The translations under genes and the position numbers were made by a program. Below, in pieces: positions 16,395 to 24,094 of a DNA stretch of 33,839 bases. A model generated the notes under the pieces. It was given only the letters and a program-made list of their open reading frames with translations, was not told where the DNA came from and made no database searches. This DNA is from Nostoc sp. NMS4 (GTDB lineage: Bacteria; Cyanobacteriota; Cyanobacteriia; Cyanobacteriales; Nostocaceae). Position 1 is the stretch's first letter; every line of letters begins with the position of its first letter. The stretch is taken from NCBI RefSeq assembly GCF_017115095.1, contig NZ_JABXKI010000383.1, positions 1-33,839 on the forward strand, written 5' to 3'.

Positions 16395-16515
16395 CGACGT
16401 TAATTTGCGAAAACCTAATATACTAAAATTAGTAACACAAAGTTACGAAATCGACCTTAATTGGCAAAAAGCGACATTAATTTGCGAATTCCGACATATA
16501 ATTTGCGAATGTACA
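16395..16515. repeat. CAST right end: four TnsB-type repeats and TGTACA terminus
   Basis: Four related sites are CGACGTTAATTTGCGAA (16395-16411), CGACCTTAATTGGCAAA (16452-16468), CGACATTAATTTGCGAA (16472-16488) and CGACATATAATTTGCGAA (16492-16509). The last runs into TGTACA (16510-16515). V-K element ends terminate in TGTACA and carry arrays of such TnsB-binding sites. CATAT (16516-16520) is the likely 5-bp target duplication. The open frame at 16381-16581 runs through this end into the tRNA and is not a gene. Confidence 0.9.
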
Positions 16516-16520
16516 CATAT

Positions 16521-16592
16521 GGAGAATAACGGATTTGAACCGATGGCCTCTGCGGTGCGATCGCAGCACTCTACCAACTGAGCTAATTCCCC
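16521..16592 (-). tRNA. tRNA-Ala (anticodon CGC), CAST attachment site
   Basis: On the minus strand the sequence folds as acceptor GGGGAAT/ATTCTCC, with the Ala identity pair G3-U70. The D arm is GCTC/GAGT. The anticodon stem CTGCG/CGCAG holds the loop ATCGCAC (anticodon CGC). The T arm ATCGG-TTCAAAT-CCGTT has one T-T mismatch. The HIP1 octamer GCGATCGC lies in the anticodon arm. The discriminator A would be at 16520, inside the presumed target duplication, and CCA is not encoded. The homing protospacer is 16555-16571 with its PAM at 16572-16574, 56 bp from the transposon terminus. Confidence 0.9.
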
Positions 16593-16657
16593 TTAATTGG
16601 TGCTGAGTCCAGAGTCATATCACTCATTAACTCAATACATTATCACCATAGATTATT

Positions 16658-17386
16658 CTAACATTCTGTTACCGATGGTTGAGGCTGTTTTTCGGAATAA
16701 ATCTTCTGCACCCGGTCGAGTTCTAACTCACTGAGGTAATCAACAGTCCAGTTACAGCAGCGCTGAAGTATATGGAATGGGTATGTATTCGCTACGCCGA
16801 CAACTTGCATCAGCGATCGCTTCGCCGCTTCGATACCTGCTGGAGTATCTTCAATTGCCAGACACTCCTGTGGTTGAAGATTCAATTCGGGATATTCTTT
16901 ATTCAGGCGTTTTACTGCTAGCAGATAACCATCGGGTTCTGGTTTACTAGTAGCGATATCGTCACCCGCGACAATAATTTTAAAATGTTCGGCTAGTTTG
17001 GCGCGATCAAGTACCAGTTCTATTTCTTGGCGAATCGCACCACTGACTAATCCTAATTTGAGATTCCGCGATCGCACCTGAAATATTAAGTCTTCTACAC
17101 CTGGATATAAAGGCAGTTTCTTTATTTTCTCTAGTTCCACCGTATAAGCTTGGGCTTTGCGGTACAGCAGCTGAGTTAAATAGTTTTCGTTGCTTACTCT
17201 ACCACGATTAGCGAGTAATTGCCCAAAACAAGCGCGATCGCTGCGTCCTAAACAAGCTTGACGCTCATTCACCTTTTGGGGTTGGAGATTTTCTTCAATG
17301 AGAATCTCATCAATCAGCTGCAAGTGGATTGACTCATCGTTAATGATCACACCATTAAAATCAAAGAGAACTGCCTTTAAACTCAT
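16658..17386 (-). CDS. HAD-family hydrolase (beta-phosphoglucomutase/phosphatase-like)
   Basis: A 242-residue enzyme of the HAD superfamily. Motif I is DFNGV (D9 nucleophile), with Asn in place of the usual second Asp (DxD), a variant seen in cyanobacterial members. A cap domain follows at about 16-95, with LGLVSGA as motif II and the conserved Lys and acidic residues at SKPEPDGY and IEDTPAGIEAAK (motifs III and IV). Likely substrates are phosphorylated sugars, but specificity cannot be read. ATG 17386 overlaps the stop of the methyltransferase gene by four bases, so the two genes form an operon on the minus strand. This is the first chromosomal gene beyond the tRNA attachment site. Confidence 0.88.
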   Translation of the reverse strand: MSLKAVLFDFNGVIINDESIHLQLIDEILIEENLQPQKVNERQACLGRSDRACFGQLLANRGRVSNENYLTQLLYRKAQAYTVELEKIKKLPLYPGVEDLIFQVRSRNLKLGLVSGAIRQEIELVLDRAKLAEHFKIIVAGDDIATSKPEPDGYLLAVKRLNKEYPELNLQPQECLAIEDTPAGIEAAKRSLMQVVGVANTYPFHILQRCCNWTVDYLSELELDRVQKIYSEKQPQPSVTEC

Positions 17387-18270
17387 GCCATTATGCCAAA
17401 CGCTGGAGATCCAAGTCCCTCCAAATCATTATTATCTACTGATGTGGGAGTGTACTGACGGACATTTTCGGTTGCTATTGGTTTCACGCCGCTAGTTACC
17501 TGATTTATCCACCATACATCCTGCGACCGCACGGCTTCAAATCCGGCTGCACCCATATTCGCTTCTATACTACCAGCAGCATACTCACGAATATATGGCT
17601 CCTCAAAAACCTCATTCAGCCATTTTAACTGACGCAGAGTCTTCTGATTCCCATCTAAAATTAATACTTGCCCTCCAGTTACCAGCAACCGGAAGCTTTC
17701 TTGCAGAATTGCTAAAGATACGGCATCTGGTGTTTCGTGGAATAGCAAAGAAGCTGTTACTAAGTCAAATGTTGCATCCTTAAAACCAGTTTTTTCAGCA
17801 TTTCCATGTCGCCAAACTATATCTAAACCAGCATTTCTCGCTTTATCTTCTGCCCTTACCAGCATATAGGGTGATAAATCCAAACCAATAACTTCTGCTT
17901 CTGGGAAAGCCTGTTTTAACATTAAGGTAGTGGAACCTGTACCACAACCTAAATCAAGTATGCGTCGTGGTTTTACCTTCACAGCATCAACTAAAGCTTG
18001 ACGGACAATACTTTCATTAGGGGGTAAAACGTATTGAGTAATCGGATCGTAGGTAACTGCTGCATCAGAGTTCAGATATCCGCCGACTACGCCGTGAAAG
18101 TTTTGACTGGTGTAGTACGACGGAATTATGACATCATCTCGTCGATAGCGATCGCTTTCTTTTTCCCAATCAATATTATCAGCGTAACGCCGTAACCCTT
18201 CCTTATCAATCAAAAGACCCACTACAGGAGATAAAAAACGTTCCCAGATTGTATCTTGACGCACTGCCAT
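17383..18270 (-). CDS. Class I SAM-dependent methyltransferase
   Basis: A 295-residue protein. Residues 104-113 (ILDLGCGTGS) are motif I for SAM binding, GLDLSPYML is the following acidic-end strand, and DLVTASLLFHETP is motif II. The fold is that of UbiE/COQ5-like small-molecule methyltransferases. The substrate is unknown. The N-terminal 90 residues form an extension rich in aromatic residues that may help bind the substrate. It is upstream of, and overlaps by four bases, the HAD hydrolase gene. ATG 18270 has no strong Shine-Dalgarno. Upstream, 276 bp separate it from the divergent rtcB gene. Confidence 0.88.
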   Translation of the reverse strand: MAVRQDTIWERFLSPVVGLLIDKEGLRRYADNIDWEKESDRYRRDDVIIPSYYTSQNFHGVVGGYLNSDAAVTYDPITQYVLPPNESIVRQALVDAVKVKPRRILDLGCGTGSTTLMLKQAFPEAEVIGLDLSPYMLVRAEDKARNAGLDIVWRHGNAEKTGFKDATFDLVTASLLFHETPDAVSLAILQESFRLLVTGGQVLILDGNQKTLRQLKWLNEVFEEPYIREYAAGSIEANMGAAGFEAVRSQDVWWINQVTSGVKPIATENVRQYTPTSVDNNDLEGLGSPAFGIMA

Positions 18271-18546
18271 TGTGTCGTTATTTTAAGGATTATTGAGACT
18301 AAAGTATTTTTCTTTACAAATTTTAATGCATTTGCGAAATATTTGCTTTATCTGTGGCGATCGGCTTGACGTTTGCAATTTTCTGTAGTATATATGTAGT
18401 ATAAACATATTACTCCTAAGAGCTTCACGAAAATTAAGCTAACCAAATGAAAGACAATACAGTATTTAAATTGCTACAACTAACTAGGTAATGGGTTATA
18501 TACCCAATCCAAAATCTAAAATTTAAAATCCAAAATAGAAACAATT

Positions 18547-19728
18547 ATGCCTTACGAAAAGTTAGAAATTACCACACCAACACCCGTTTTATCTTGGGCA
18601 AATCACTCTTTGGGTTCCGAAGAAACCAAGATGGCGAAGAATATGGCATCATTACCATTTGTGTTTAAGCACATAGCCTTAATGCCAGATGTTCACTTAG
18701 GTAAAGGTGCTTTAGTCGGTTCTGTAATTGCAACTAAAAAGGCAATTATCCCAGCTGCTGTCGGCGTGGATATTGGTTGCGGTATGAGCGCTATTAAAAC
18801 AGTATTTACCGCCGAACAATTAGAAGGTAAACTGAAGAAAATCCGCTTGGATATTGAAGCAGCAATTCCGACTGGATTCAACGAAAACAAAGATGTTGAA
18901 AAGTCTGTCAGCAATTGGCAACATTGGGATGATTTTAAAGACTTGCATCGCGGTGTGCAAGACTTACAAACTAAAGCAATGAAGCAGATGGGTTCTCTCG
19001 GTGGAGGAAACCACTTTATTGAAGTGTGCCTTGATACCGATAATCAAGTTTGGTTGATGCTGCATTCTGGTTCGCGCAACATCGGCAATAAACTCGCCCA
19101 GTGTCATATTCACACAGCCAGAGAATTAGCAAAAATGGCTGGTAATAAATTGCCTGACCCAGATTTGGCTCATTTTGTCGCTGGTACGCCAGAATTCCAA
19201 GCATATTGGCACGATTTGCAATGGTCACAAAACTATGCGCGTGTCAACCGCGATGTGATGATGGCGCGTTTTAAGCACATAGTCGAAAAGCATTTAGCAG
19301 GTGGGAAGGCAACTAAACCTTTATTGCAGGTTAATTGTCATCATAATTATGCTGAAAAAGAAGTGCATTTTGATGAGGATGTTTACGTTACTCGTAAAGG
19401 TGCAGTTCGCGCTCAAATTGAAGATTATGGGATTATTCCTGGTTCGATGGGGGCAAAGTCTTTCATCGTTAAGGGTAAAGGTAATGCTCACAGTTTTTGT
19501 TCTTGTTCCCACGGTGCAGGGCGTTTAATGTCTAGAAATAAGGCAAAAAATGTCTACACACTTGATGATTTGATTGAGCAAACAAATGGTGTGGAATGTC
19601 GCAAGGATGAGGGTGTTTTAGATGAAATTCCTGGTGCTTATAAGCCGATACAAGAAGTTATGGCAAATCAAGCAGATTTGGTTGAGGTTGTAGCGACTCT
19701 CAAGCAAGTTCTTTGTGTGAAGGGATAA
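18547..19728 (+). CDS. rtcB: RtcB-type RNA ligase
   Basis: A 393-residue GTP-dependent ligase that joins 2',3'-cyclic phosphate (3'-phosphate) and 5'-OH RNA ends, used in RNA repair. Family motifs are present in order: MPDVHLGKGALVGS, VDIGCGM with metal-binding Asp and Cys (C78), LGGGNHFIE, LHSGSRNIG, VNCHHNY, and SCSHGAGRLMSR with the guanylated His (H322). The length fits the shorter bacterial form. Gene order gives no partner; no rtcA or rtcR was seen. It is preceded by 276 bp without a gene, containing AT-rich sequence around 18380-18410 that could hold the promoter. Confidence 0.95.
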   Translation: MPYEKLEITTPTPVLSWANHSLGSEETKMAKNMASLPFVFKHIALMPDVHLGKGALVGSVIATKKAIIPAAVGVDIGCGMSAIKTVFTAEQLEGKLKKIRLDIEAAIPTGFNENKDVEKSVSNWQHWDDFKDLHRGVQDLQTKAMKQMGSLGGGNHFIEVCLDTDNQVWLMLHSGSRNIGNKLAQCHIHTARELAKMAGNKLPDPDLAHFVAGTPEFQAYWHDLQWSQNYARVNRDVMMARFKHIVEKHLAGGKATKPLLQVNCHHNYAEKEVHFDEDVYVTRKGAVRAQIEDYGIIPGSMGAKSFIVKGKGNAHSFCSCSHGAGRLMSRNKAKNVYTLDDLIEQTNGVECRKDEGVLDEIPGAYKPIQEVMANQADLVEVVATLKQVLCVKG

Positions 19729-19801
19729 GTTTATCGGGTGGGTATTGAGAGATTTTATTATAAGTAATCACCCGAACTTGATATCAAGGGGTTTAAGTCC
19801 C

Positions 19802-19824
19802 CCACCAAATTCAAAATTTGGTGG
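19802..19824. repeat. Hairpin/MITE-like repeat between rtcB and cobO
   Basis: CCACCAAATT (19802-19811) and AATTTGGTGG (19815-19824) are perfect 10-bp arms with a CAA loop. They are flanked by AAGTCCCC and CTAAATCCCC words that look like a decayed palindromic element. It may also end the convergent rtcB and cobO transcripts, although no T tract follows. Confidence 0.5.
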
Positions 19825-19894
19825 TGCAACAATTGAATGGTGGGTCTAAATCCCCAACTCAAAGATTGCTGAATTCTGAGTTCTGAATTCTGAT

Positions 19895-20575
19895 TTAATA
19901 TTCAATTCCCGGTTGCGCTTTTACACCTTGATCGCGGAAAGGATGCTTAACTAGGGTCATTTCAGTTACTAAGTCAGCACGCTCAATTAAAGCCTGTGGT
20001 GCGCCTCTACCTGTGAGAATAACGTGCTTGTTAGCGGGTTTTTGCGCCAAACCTGCTAAAACGTCTTCTACTGGTAAGTAAGCCATTTTGAGGGCGATAT
20101 TGATTTCGTCTAACAATACTAGATGAAAGTCTGGGTTGCGGATGTATTCTAATGATTTTTCCCAGGCGGCGCTAGCTTTGTCAAGATCGCGATCGCGATC
20201 TTGAGTTTCCCAGGTAAAGCCTTCGCCCATTGCGTGAAATTCTATTTGGTCTTCCCAATAGCTAAAAACCCTTTTTTCGGAAGGTTCCCAGCTACCTTTG
20301 ATGAATTGAACGATCGCTACTTTATACCCATGACCGAGCGATCGCAACACCATCCCCAAAGCCGCAGTGGTTTTACCCTTACCATTACCAGTATTTACAA
20401 TAATTAACCCTTTTTCTGGTACAGCTTCTGCTATGCGCTTGTCTTGCACTTCTTTGCGTCGCTGCATCTTTTTGCGGTACTGTTCATCAGTCAGAGATGA
20501 AGACATTACCTCATCAATCAAGCGCCCAATTTCTTGGTCTGGGTTCAATTCTTGCGGTGTATCGTTTTTCATCAA
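19895..20575 (-). CDS. cobO: Cob(I)yrinic acid a,c-diamide adenosyltransferase
   Basis: A 226-residue enzyme that transfers the 5'-deoxyadenosyl group of ATP to cob(I)alamin precursors in cobamide synthesis (CobA/CobO/BtuR family). The P-loop GNGKGKTT is at 63-70, followed by AALGMVLRSLGHGYKVAIVQ, FIKGSW, GEGFTW and LVLLDEINIALKM, all typical. An N-terminal helix of about 50 residues precedes the ATPase core, as in cyanobacterial members. The initiator may be ATG 20575 or the next codon. It is convergent with rtcB. No other cobalamin genes are adjacent. Confidence 0.93.
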   Translation of the reverse strand: MMKNDTPQELNPDQEIGRLIDEVMSSSLTDEQYRKKMQRRKEVQDKRIAEAVPEKGLIIVNTGNGKGKTTAALGMVLRSLGHGYKVAIVQFIKGSWEPSEKRVFSYWEDQIEFHAMGEGFTWETQDRDRDLDKASAAWEKSLEYIRNPDFHLVLLDEINIALKMAYLPVEDVLAGLAQKPANKHVILTGRGAPQALIERADLVTEMTLVKHPFRDQGVKAQPGIEY

Positions 20576-21042
20576 GCTTGTCTAGAAATAACTGTTAAAA
20601 GTGTTGAAAATGAACTGAAGTTTAGTTTCTTCTCTAATTTTACTGAAATTACATAATTCAATATATCCAGTGAGATTTTACGGAAAATATTGATACCGTG
20701 CTAGCTTTTTTAAGATCATTGGCAGAAAACTAAGTAAAACTCTATGATATACAAACTAAGCTTATAATTTGAGTTAAATATTGCTATTTTAAATAATTTA
20801 ATAGGTTTATCAAGTCCTCGTGTTTTACCATTTGGACAGGCGCTCGTTAGCCAAAATCTGAGAAGCTTGTGAGATAGGTTCATTAAACCTACCCAACCCC
20901 GCCCCGAAAGCCAATCCCGTTGAGAGGAAGGCCGTTGCTATCATTTGCTAGTTTTACACTTTCTTTCGAGGATGAGAGTTTGACATAACACGATGTGTTA
21001 TGATACCTATAGTCATCATAAATATATACAAAAACTAGAATT
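20576..21042. other. 467-bp intergenic region with a palindrome before the methylase gene
   Basis: No gene could be supported. The notable element is the perfect palindrome CATAACAC-GAT-GTGTTATG (20984-21002), 40 bases before the methylase start, overlapping a TTGACA-like word at 20980-20985. A stretch near 20870-20950 translates as EACEIGSLNLPNPAPKANPV before a stop. It could be the decayed end of a TnpB-like gene, but this is a weak impression. Confidence 0.4.
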
Positions 21043-22953
21043 ATGCAAATTGAAATTGCCTATAATAGTCATTCGGAAGTTTTCAAAAAACTTTATTATC
21101 ATTTTTACTCAAACAGTAATGCAAGTCGGGCTGAACGCATTATTTCTGATCTATCCAAGATAATTTTATTTACACTTTTATGTGAAAGACACAATCTTCA
21201 GGAGGAGTTAGAAAAATTTTTGAATAACAAAGCTCCTGCAAATCAAGTGATACTTCCATTGTTAATTAAGTATTATCCTGGTGTAATTGAAGAGCATGAT
21301 TTATTTGGTTTAGATGATAAGTCGATTCGAGAAGGAATAAATTTTTTATCACATCTTTCATTCAAAGATTCACCTTCTCATTCAATAGGAGATGCTTTTC
21401 AAGCTTTAATGGGCCCTCGTCTAAGAGGAGATAAGGGTCAGTTTTTTACGCCTAAAACTCTTGTACGAGCTATGGTTAGGATTATAGCTCCCGCTCCAGG
21501 CGTTAAGGTGGTTGATCCTGCTTGTGGTACTGGGGGATTTTTAACTGAAACAGCAGTTTTTTGGAGTGAGTTTGGACAAAGAAAGGGTCATCTTATAGGT
21601 CTTGATAAAGATAAAGATTTGAGCTTATTTGCAAATGCATTGCTTCAGGTTGTAGCTCCTGATAATTTTATTGTTCACAACACCAATTCACTGAATCTTT
21701 CTTATCTAGAATCTTTACCAGATTTTCTGTCACCACTAAATGCTGATGTTGTTCTTACTAATCCACCTTTTGGTGCAAAAATACCAATAAATGATTTATC
21801 AATTCTTCAACAATTTGAATTAGGTTATATTTGGGAGCGTTCTGATAAAGGATGGAAAAAAACAGAGCGATTACGTAGTATACAAGATCCACAAATATTG
21901 TTTATAGAATTATGCGTTAAACTCTTAAAAGAAAACGGTTTGATGGGTATTATTCTTCCTGAAGGAGTGTTTGGAAATGCAAATTCAGGCTATGTTTGGG
22001 ACTATCTTCGCCAGAATGGACAGATATATGCATTGATTGATTGTCCACGAACTACATTTCAACCCAGTACTGATACAAAGACTAACGTTTTGTTTTTTAA
22101 TAAGTTCAAAAAAAATAAAGATATAAAATTAGATAGTAATAAGGTATGGATATCTGTTGCTATTAATTGTGGTCACGATCGTCGAGGGCGCGAATTTAAA
22201 GGAAACGGTCAGCCTTTCCCAGATGACTTTGCTCTGATTTCGACTGATTGGGTTACAAAGGAGAGTCATATATGGAGTGAATCAAAAATAAGCAATCCTT
22301 ATTACCTTGTACCACGCTATTATGACAAAATAACAGATACTTTACTAGAAGAGCAGGCTAAAGATTTTGGAGGAGAGTTAATAACATTCGGAGAAATGGT
22401 AAAAAAAGGATGGATTAAAATCAATAAAGGCAACGAAATCGGTTCTGACGCTTATGGAACTGGAGACATACCTTTTGTGCGAACATCAGATATAAATAAT
22501 TTTGAAGTTTCAATCGATCCAACAAACTCTGTTAGTGAGGAAATTTATGATAAATATCGTAGCATTCAAGTTTTAAAACCCGGTGATATATTAATGGTCG
22601 TTGATGGAAGATATAAAATTGGAAGATGTGCGATATTGAATAAATGGAATTATTGTTGTATTGTTCAAAGTCATATTAGAATAATATCACTTACCGATAA
22701 AGCACCATTCGAGCCAATGGCTTTATTATATGTTTTAAGTTTACCTTCAGTTCAGAGAGAAATAAGAAGACTAGTATTTATTCAGTCAACATTAGGATCT
22801 CTTGGAAAACGAATACAAGAAGTTAAAGTACCGAATCCATCTTTTAATGGACAGTCTGAAGAAAGACTACAGCAGTTTGCTATTATTCTTACAAAAAGGT
22901 CTGAATTATTAAGTCAATTAACACAAATGCAGGACAGTGAGGTAGAATTATAA
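21043..22953 (+). CDS. N6-adenine DNA methyltransferase fused to a specificity (TRD) domain
   Basis: A 636-residue protein. The N-terminal part is HsdM-like: QFFTPKTLVRAMVRI, the SAM motif DPACGTGGF (158-166) and catalytic NPPF (240-243). From about residue 430 there is a single HsdS-type target-recognition domain: LITFGEMVKKGW, TGDIPFVRTSDINN, LKPGDILMVVDGRYKIGRCA and IVQSHIRIISL, ending in a helical QLTQMQ tail. This fusion is known from modification enzymes of type IIG/BcgI-like and related systems, but no nuclease domain is evident here. It should protect the host site against the convergent HNH nuclease at 22948. The two stops overlap by six bases. A palindrome (20984-21002) may control it. 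Confidence 0.88.
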   Translation: MQIEIAYNSHSEVFKKLYYHFYSNSNASRAERIISDLSKIILFTLLCERHNLQEELEKFLNNKAPANQVILPLLIKYYPGVIEEHDLFGLDDKSIREGINFLSHLSFKDSPSHSIGDAFQALMGPRLRGDKGQFFTPKTLVRAMVRIIAPAPGVKVVDPACGTGGFLTETAVFWSEFGQRKGHLIGLDKDKDLSLFANALLQVVAPDNFIVHNTNSLNLSYLESLPDFLSPLNADVVLTNPPFGAKIPINDLSILQQFELGYIWERSDKGWKKTERLRSIQDPQILFIELCVKLLKENGLMGIILPEGVFGNANSGYVWDYLRQNGQIYALIDCPRTTFQPSTDTKTNVLFFNKFKKNKDIKLDSNKVWISVAINCGHDRRGREFKGNGQPFPDDFALISTDWVTKESHIWSESKISNPYYLVPRYYDKITDTLLEEQAKDFGGELITFGEMVKKGWIKINKGNEIGSDAYGTGDIPFVRTSDINNFEVSIDPTNSVSEEIYDKYRSIQVLKPGDILMVVDGRYKIGRCAILNKWNYCCIVQSHIRIISLTDKAPFEPMALLYVLSLPSVQREIRRLVFIQSTLGSLGKRIQEVKVPNPSFNGQSEERLQQFAIILTKRSELLSQLTQMQDSEVEL

Positions 22954-23634
22954 TCTATATTCTACTCTTTGAAGGATATTATAAATCCATTTATAAAACT
23001 CATCAAGTGTTCGATTTCCTTGAGCAATATTGCATTCGCGATGTGCAAATCCAACATTATCTGGATTATGAATGCGTGGATTAGCGTGTGCTGTTTCAAT
23101 ATGTGCGCGTCCGCGCTTCGCTTCATCAAATAAAGAAAAAGAAAGATAATCCTTACAAATAATACATTTTGTACTTCCGAATAATATTATACCAAAGCGA
23201 CTTTCAAGATAAAAACTAATTGATTGTGGTGGAGTAGGAGCATCTCTCATTTGGTAAACTAGCAATGTTAGCTTGGCAGCAACGTTCATACAATCTTCAT
23301 ATGTAGCTGCTTTCTCTCGTAATTTTGCTTGTACACCAGGTTTTAGCACAGATATATTGACTCTGTATTTTTCCAGTAATTCTTGTTCGTCAAGCAGCAT
23401 AGCCCATCGGTCTATTCTGTTGGGGCCAGCATCTTCACTTTTCCAAGCTGCTCCTGTGGTTTTAGTCGCATCCCTTTTAATCTTGTTAGCTACTCGGGGA
23501 GCAACAGAATTCAGATGGAAGAGATATGGAAACTCTTCGCATGAACCTATGTGTCCATCCTCCTTATAACAACATCTGGTAATAACTCCTTTTCCTAGCA
23601 AACGTGTTTGAATCGGTTTACAGCAAAGTTTCAT
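22948..23634 (-). CDS. HNH endonuclease, putative restriction enzyme
   Basis: The frame extends up to 23667, but ATG 23634 is the likelier start because it lies just inside the end of the controller gene (GAACGATGAAACTTTGCTG), giving 228 residues. The C-terminal half has CIICKD, then HIETAHANPRIHNPDNVGF and AHRECNIAQGNRTLDEF, which fit the His-Asn-His metal finger of HNH nucleases. The N-terminal half is Cys/His-rich at the start (LCCKP, TRCCYKEDGHIGSC), possibly a zinc-binding site. Its place, downstream of a C protein and convergent with a methylase, is that of a restriction endonuclease. The recognition site is unknown. Confidence 0.75.
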   Translation of the reverse strand: MKLCCKPIQTRLLGKGVITRCCYKEDGHIGSCEEFPYLFHLNSVAPRVANKIKRDATKTTGAAWKSEDAGPNRIDRWAMLLDEQELLEKYRVNISVLKPGVQAKLREKAATYEDCMNVAAKLTLLVYQMRDAPTPPQSISFYLESRFGIILFGSTKCIICKDYLSFSLFDEAKRGRAHIETAHANPRIHNPDNVGFAHRECNIAQGNRTLDEFYKWIYNILQRVEYRL

Positions 23635-23863
23635 CGTTCTCGGTATCCAAGCATTGAAGTAACTCACTTGGTTTGCAATGCAACGTTATAGCCAAAACAA
23701 TAATATTCATCAAGGACACATTTCGCTCACCCCGCTCAATACTACCTATATACGTGCGATGGAGATTGGCTTGAGCTGCTAGGGCTTCTTGAGAAAGACC
23801 CAAAGCCATACGCCGCCTACGAACTTCTTGTCCAAATTTTTTTAAATGCACGTTTTCTTGCAA
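23618..23863 (-). CDS. Restriction-modification controller (C) protein, XRE-type
   Basis: An 81-residue helix-turn-helix protein: FGQEVRRRRMALGLSQEALA then HRTYIGSIERGERNVSLMNI, a textbook XRE/C-protein core, ending ELLQCLDTENDETLL. C proteins activate themselves and the overlapping restriction gene after entry into a new host, delaying cutting until DNA is methylated. The overlap with the HNH gene and C-box-like repeats about 30 bases upstream (23893-23917) support this role. ATG 23863 starts MQENVHLKKFGQ. Confidence 0.88.
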   Translation of the reverse strand: MQENVHLKKFGQEVRRRRMALGLSQEALAAQANLHRTYIGSIERGERNVSLMNIIVLAITLHCKPSELLQCLDTENDETLL

Positions 23864-23892
23864 CCCAATTAAACAATTAATATTGCAATGTT

Positions 23893-23917
23893 GACTATAA
23901 TGCTACAGACTATAAGT
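23893..23917 (-). promoter_or_regulatory. C-boxes upstream of the controller gene
   Basis: On the minus strand ACTTATAGTC-TGTAG-CATTATAGTC places two (A)TTATAGTC half-sites 15 bases apart. This closely resembles the C-box operators (GACTTATAGTC type) of PvuII-like controller proteins. It is about 30 bases before the C gene start. Confidence 0.75.
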
Positions 23918-24094
23918 AGCAATAAGTTTCTATTTTTAGACTCTAGTTAAATCACTTTACTAAGAAAATTTTATCTTTTCCTTCGACAGGTCAGTTGGGT
24001 AGGATAAAGATTATCATTTCATCACTTATTTAGAAATTTACATTGGTTTTACTATGGGTACTTATTTAGAAATTTAGTTACTAAAATTGTATAA

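Larger units (their letters stand above)
1..16515 (+). mobile_element. Type V-K CRISPR-associated transposon (CAST), right-hand part with cargo
   Basis: The right boundary is clear: a TGTACA terminus preceded by four repeats of the form CGAC..TTAATTTGCGAA, just outside a tRNA-Ala gene. Inside it lie cas12k, tracrRNA, a short array and a homing guide in the usual V-K order. The family normally runs tnsB-tnsC-tniQ-cargo-cas12k-tracrRNA-array-right end. No tnsB, tnsC, tniQ or second TGTACA end with such repeats was seen here, so the left boundary is inferred to lie before position 1. The cargo would be at least 13 kb and is mostly defence genes (TPR-CHAT, type I R-M). That everything from position 1 belongs to the element is inference. 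The element may alternatively have lost its transposition genes. Confidence 0.65.

Noticed and set aside
16381-16581. 66-aa open frame on the plus strand
   Set aside because: It runs through the transposon right end and the antisense of the tRNA-Ala gene.
20860-20960. Possible TnpB-like C-terminal remnant
   Set aside because: Only about 25 residues, with stops in frame upstream; too weak to annotate.
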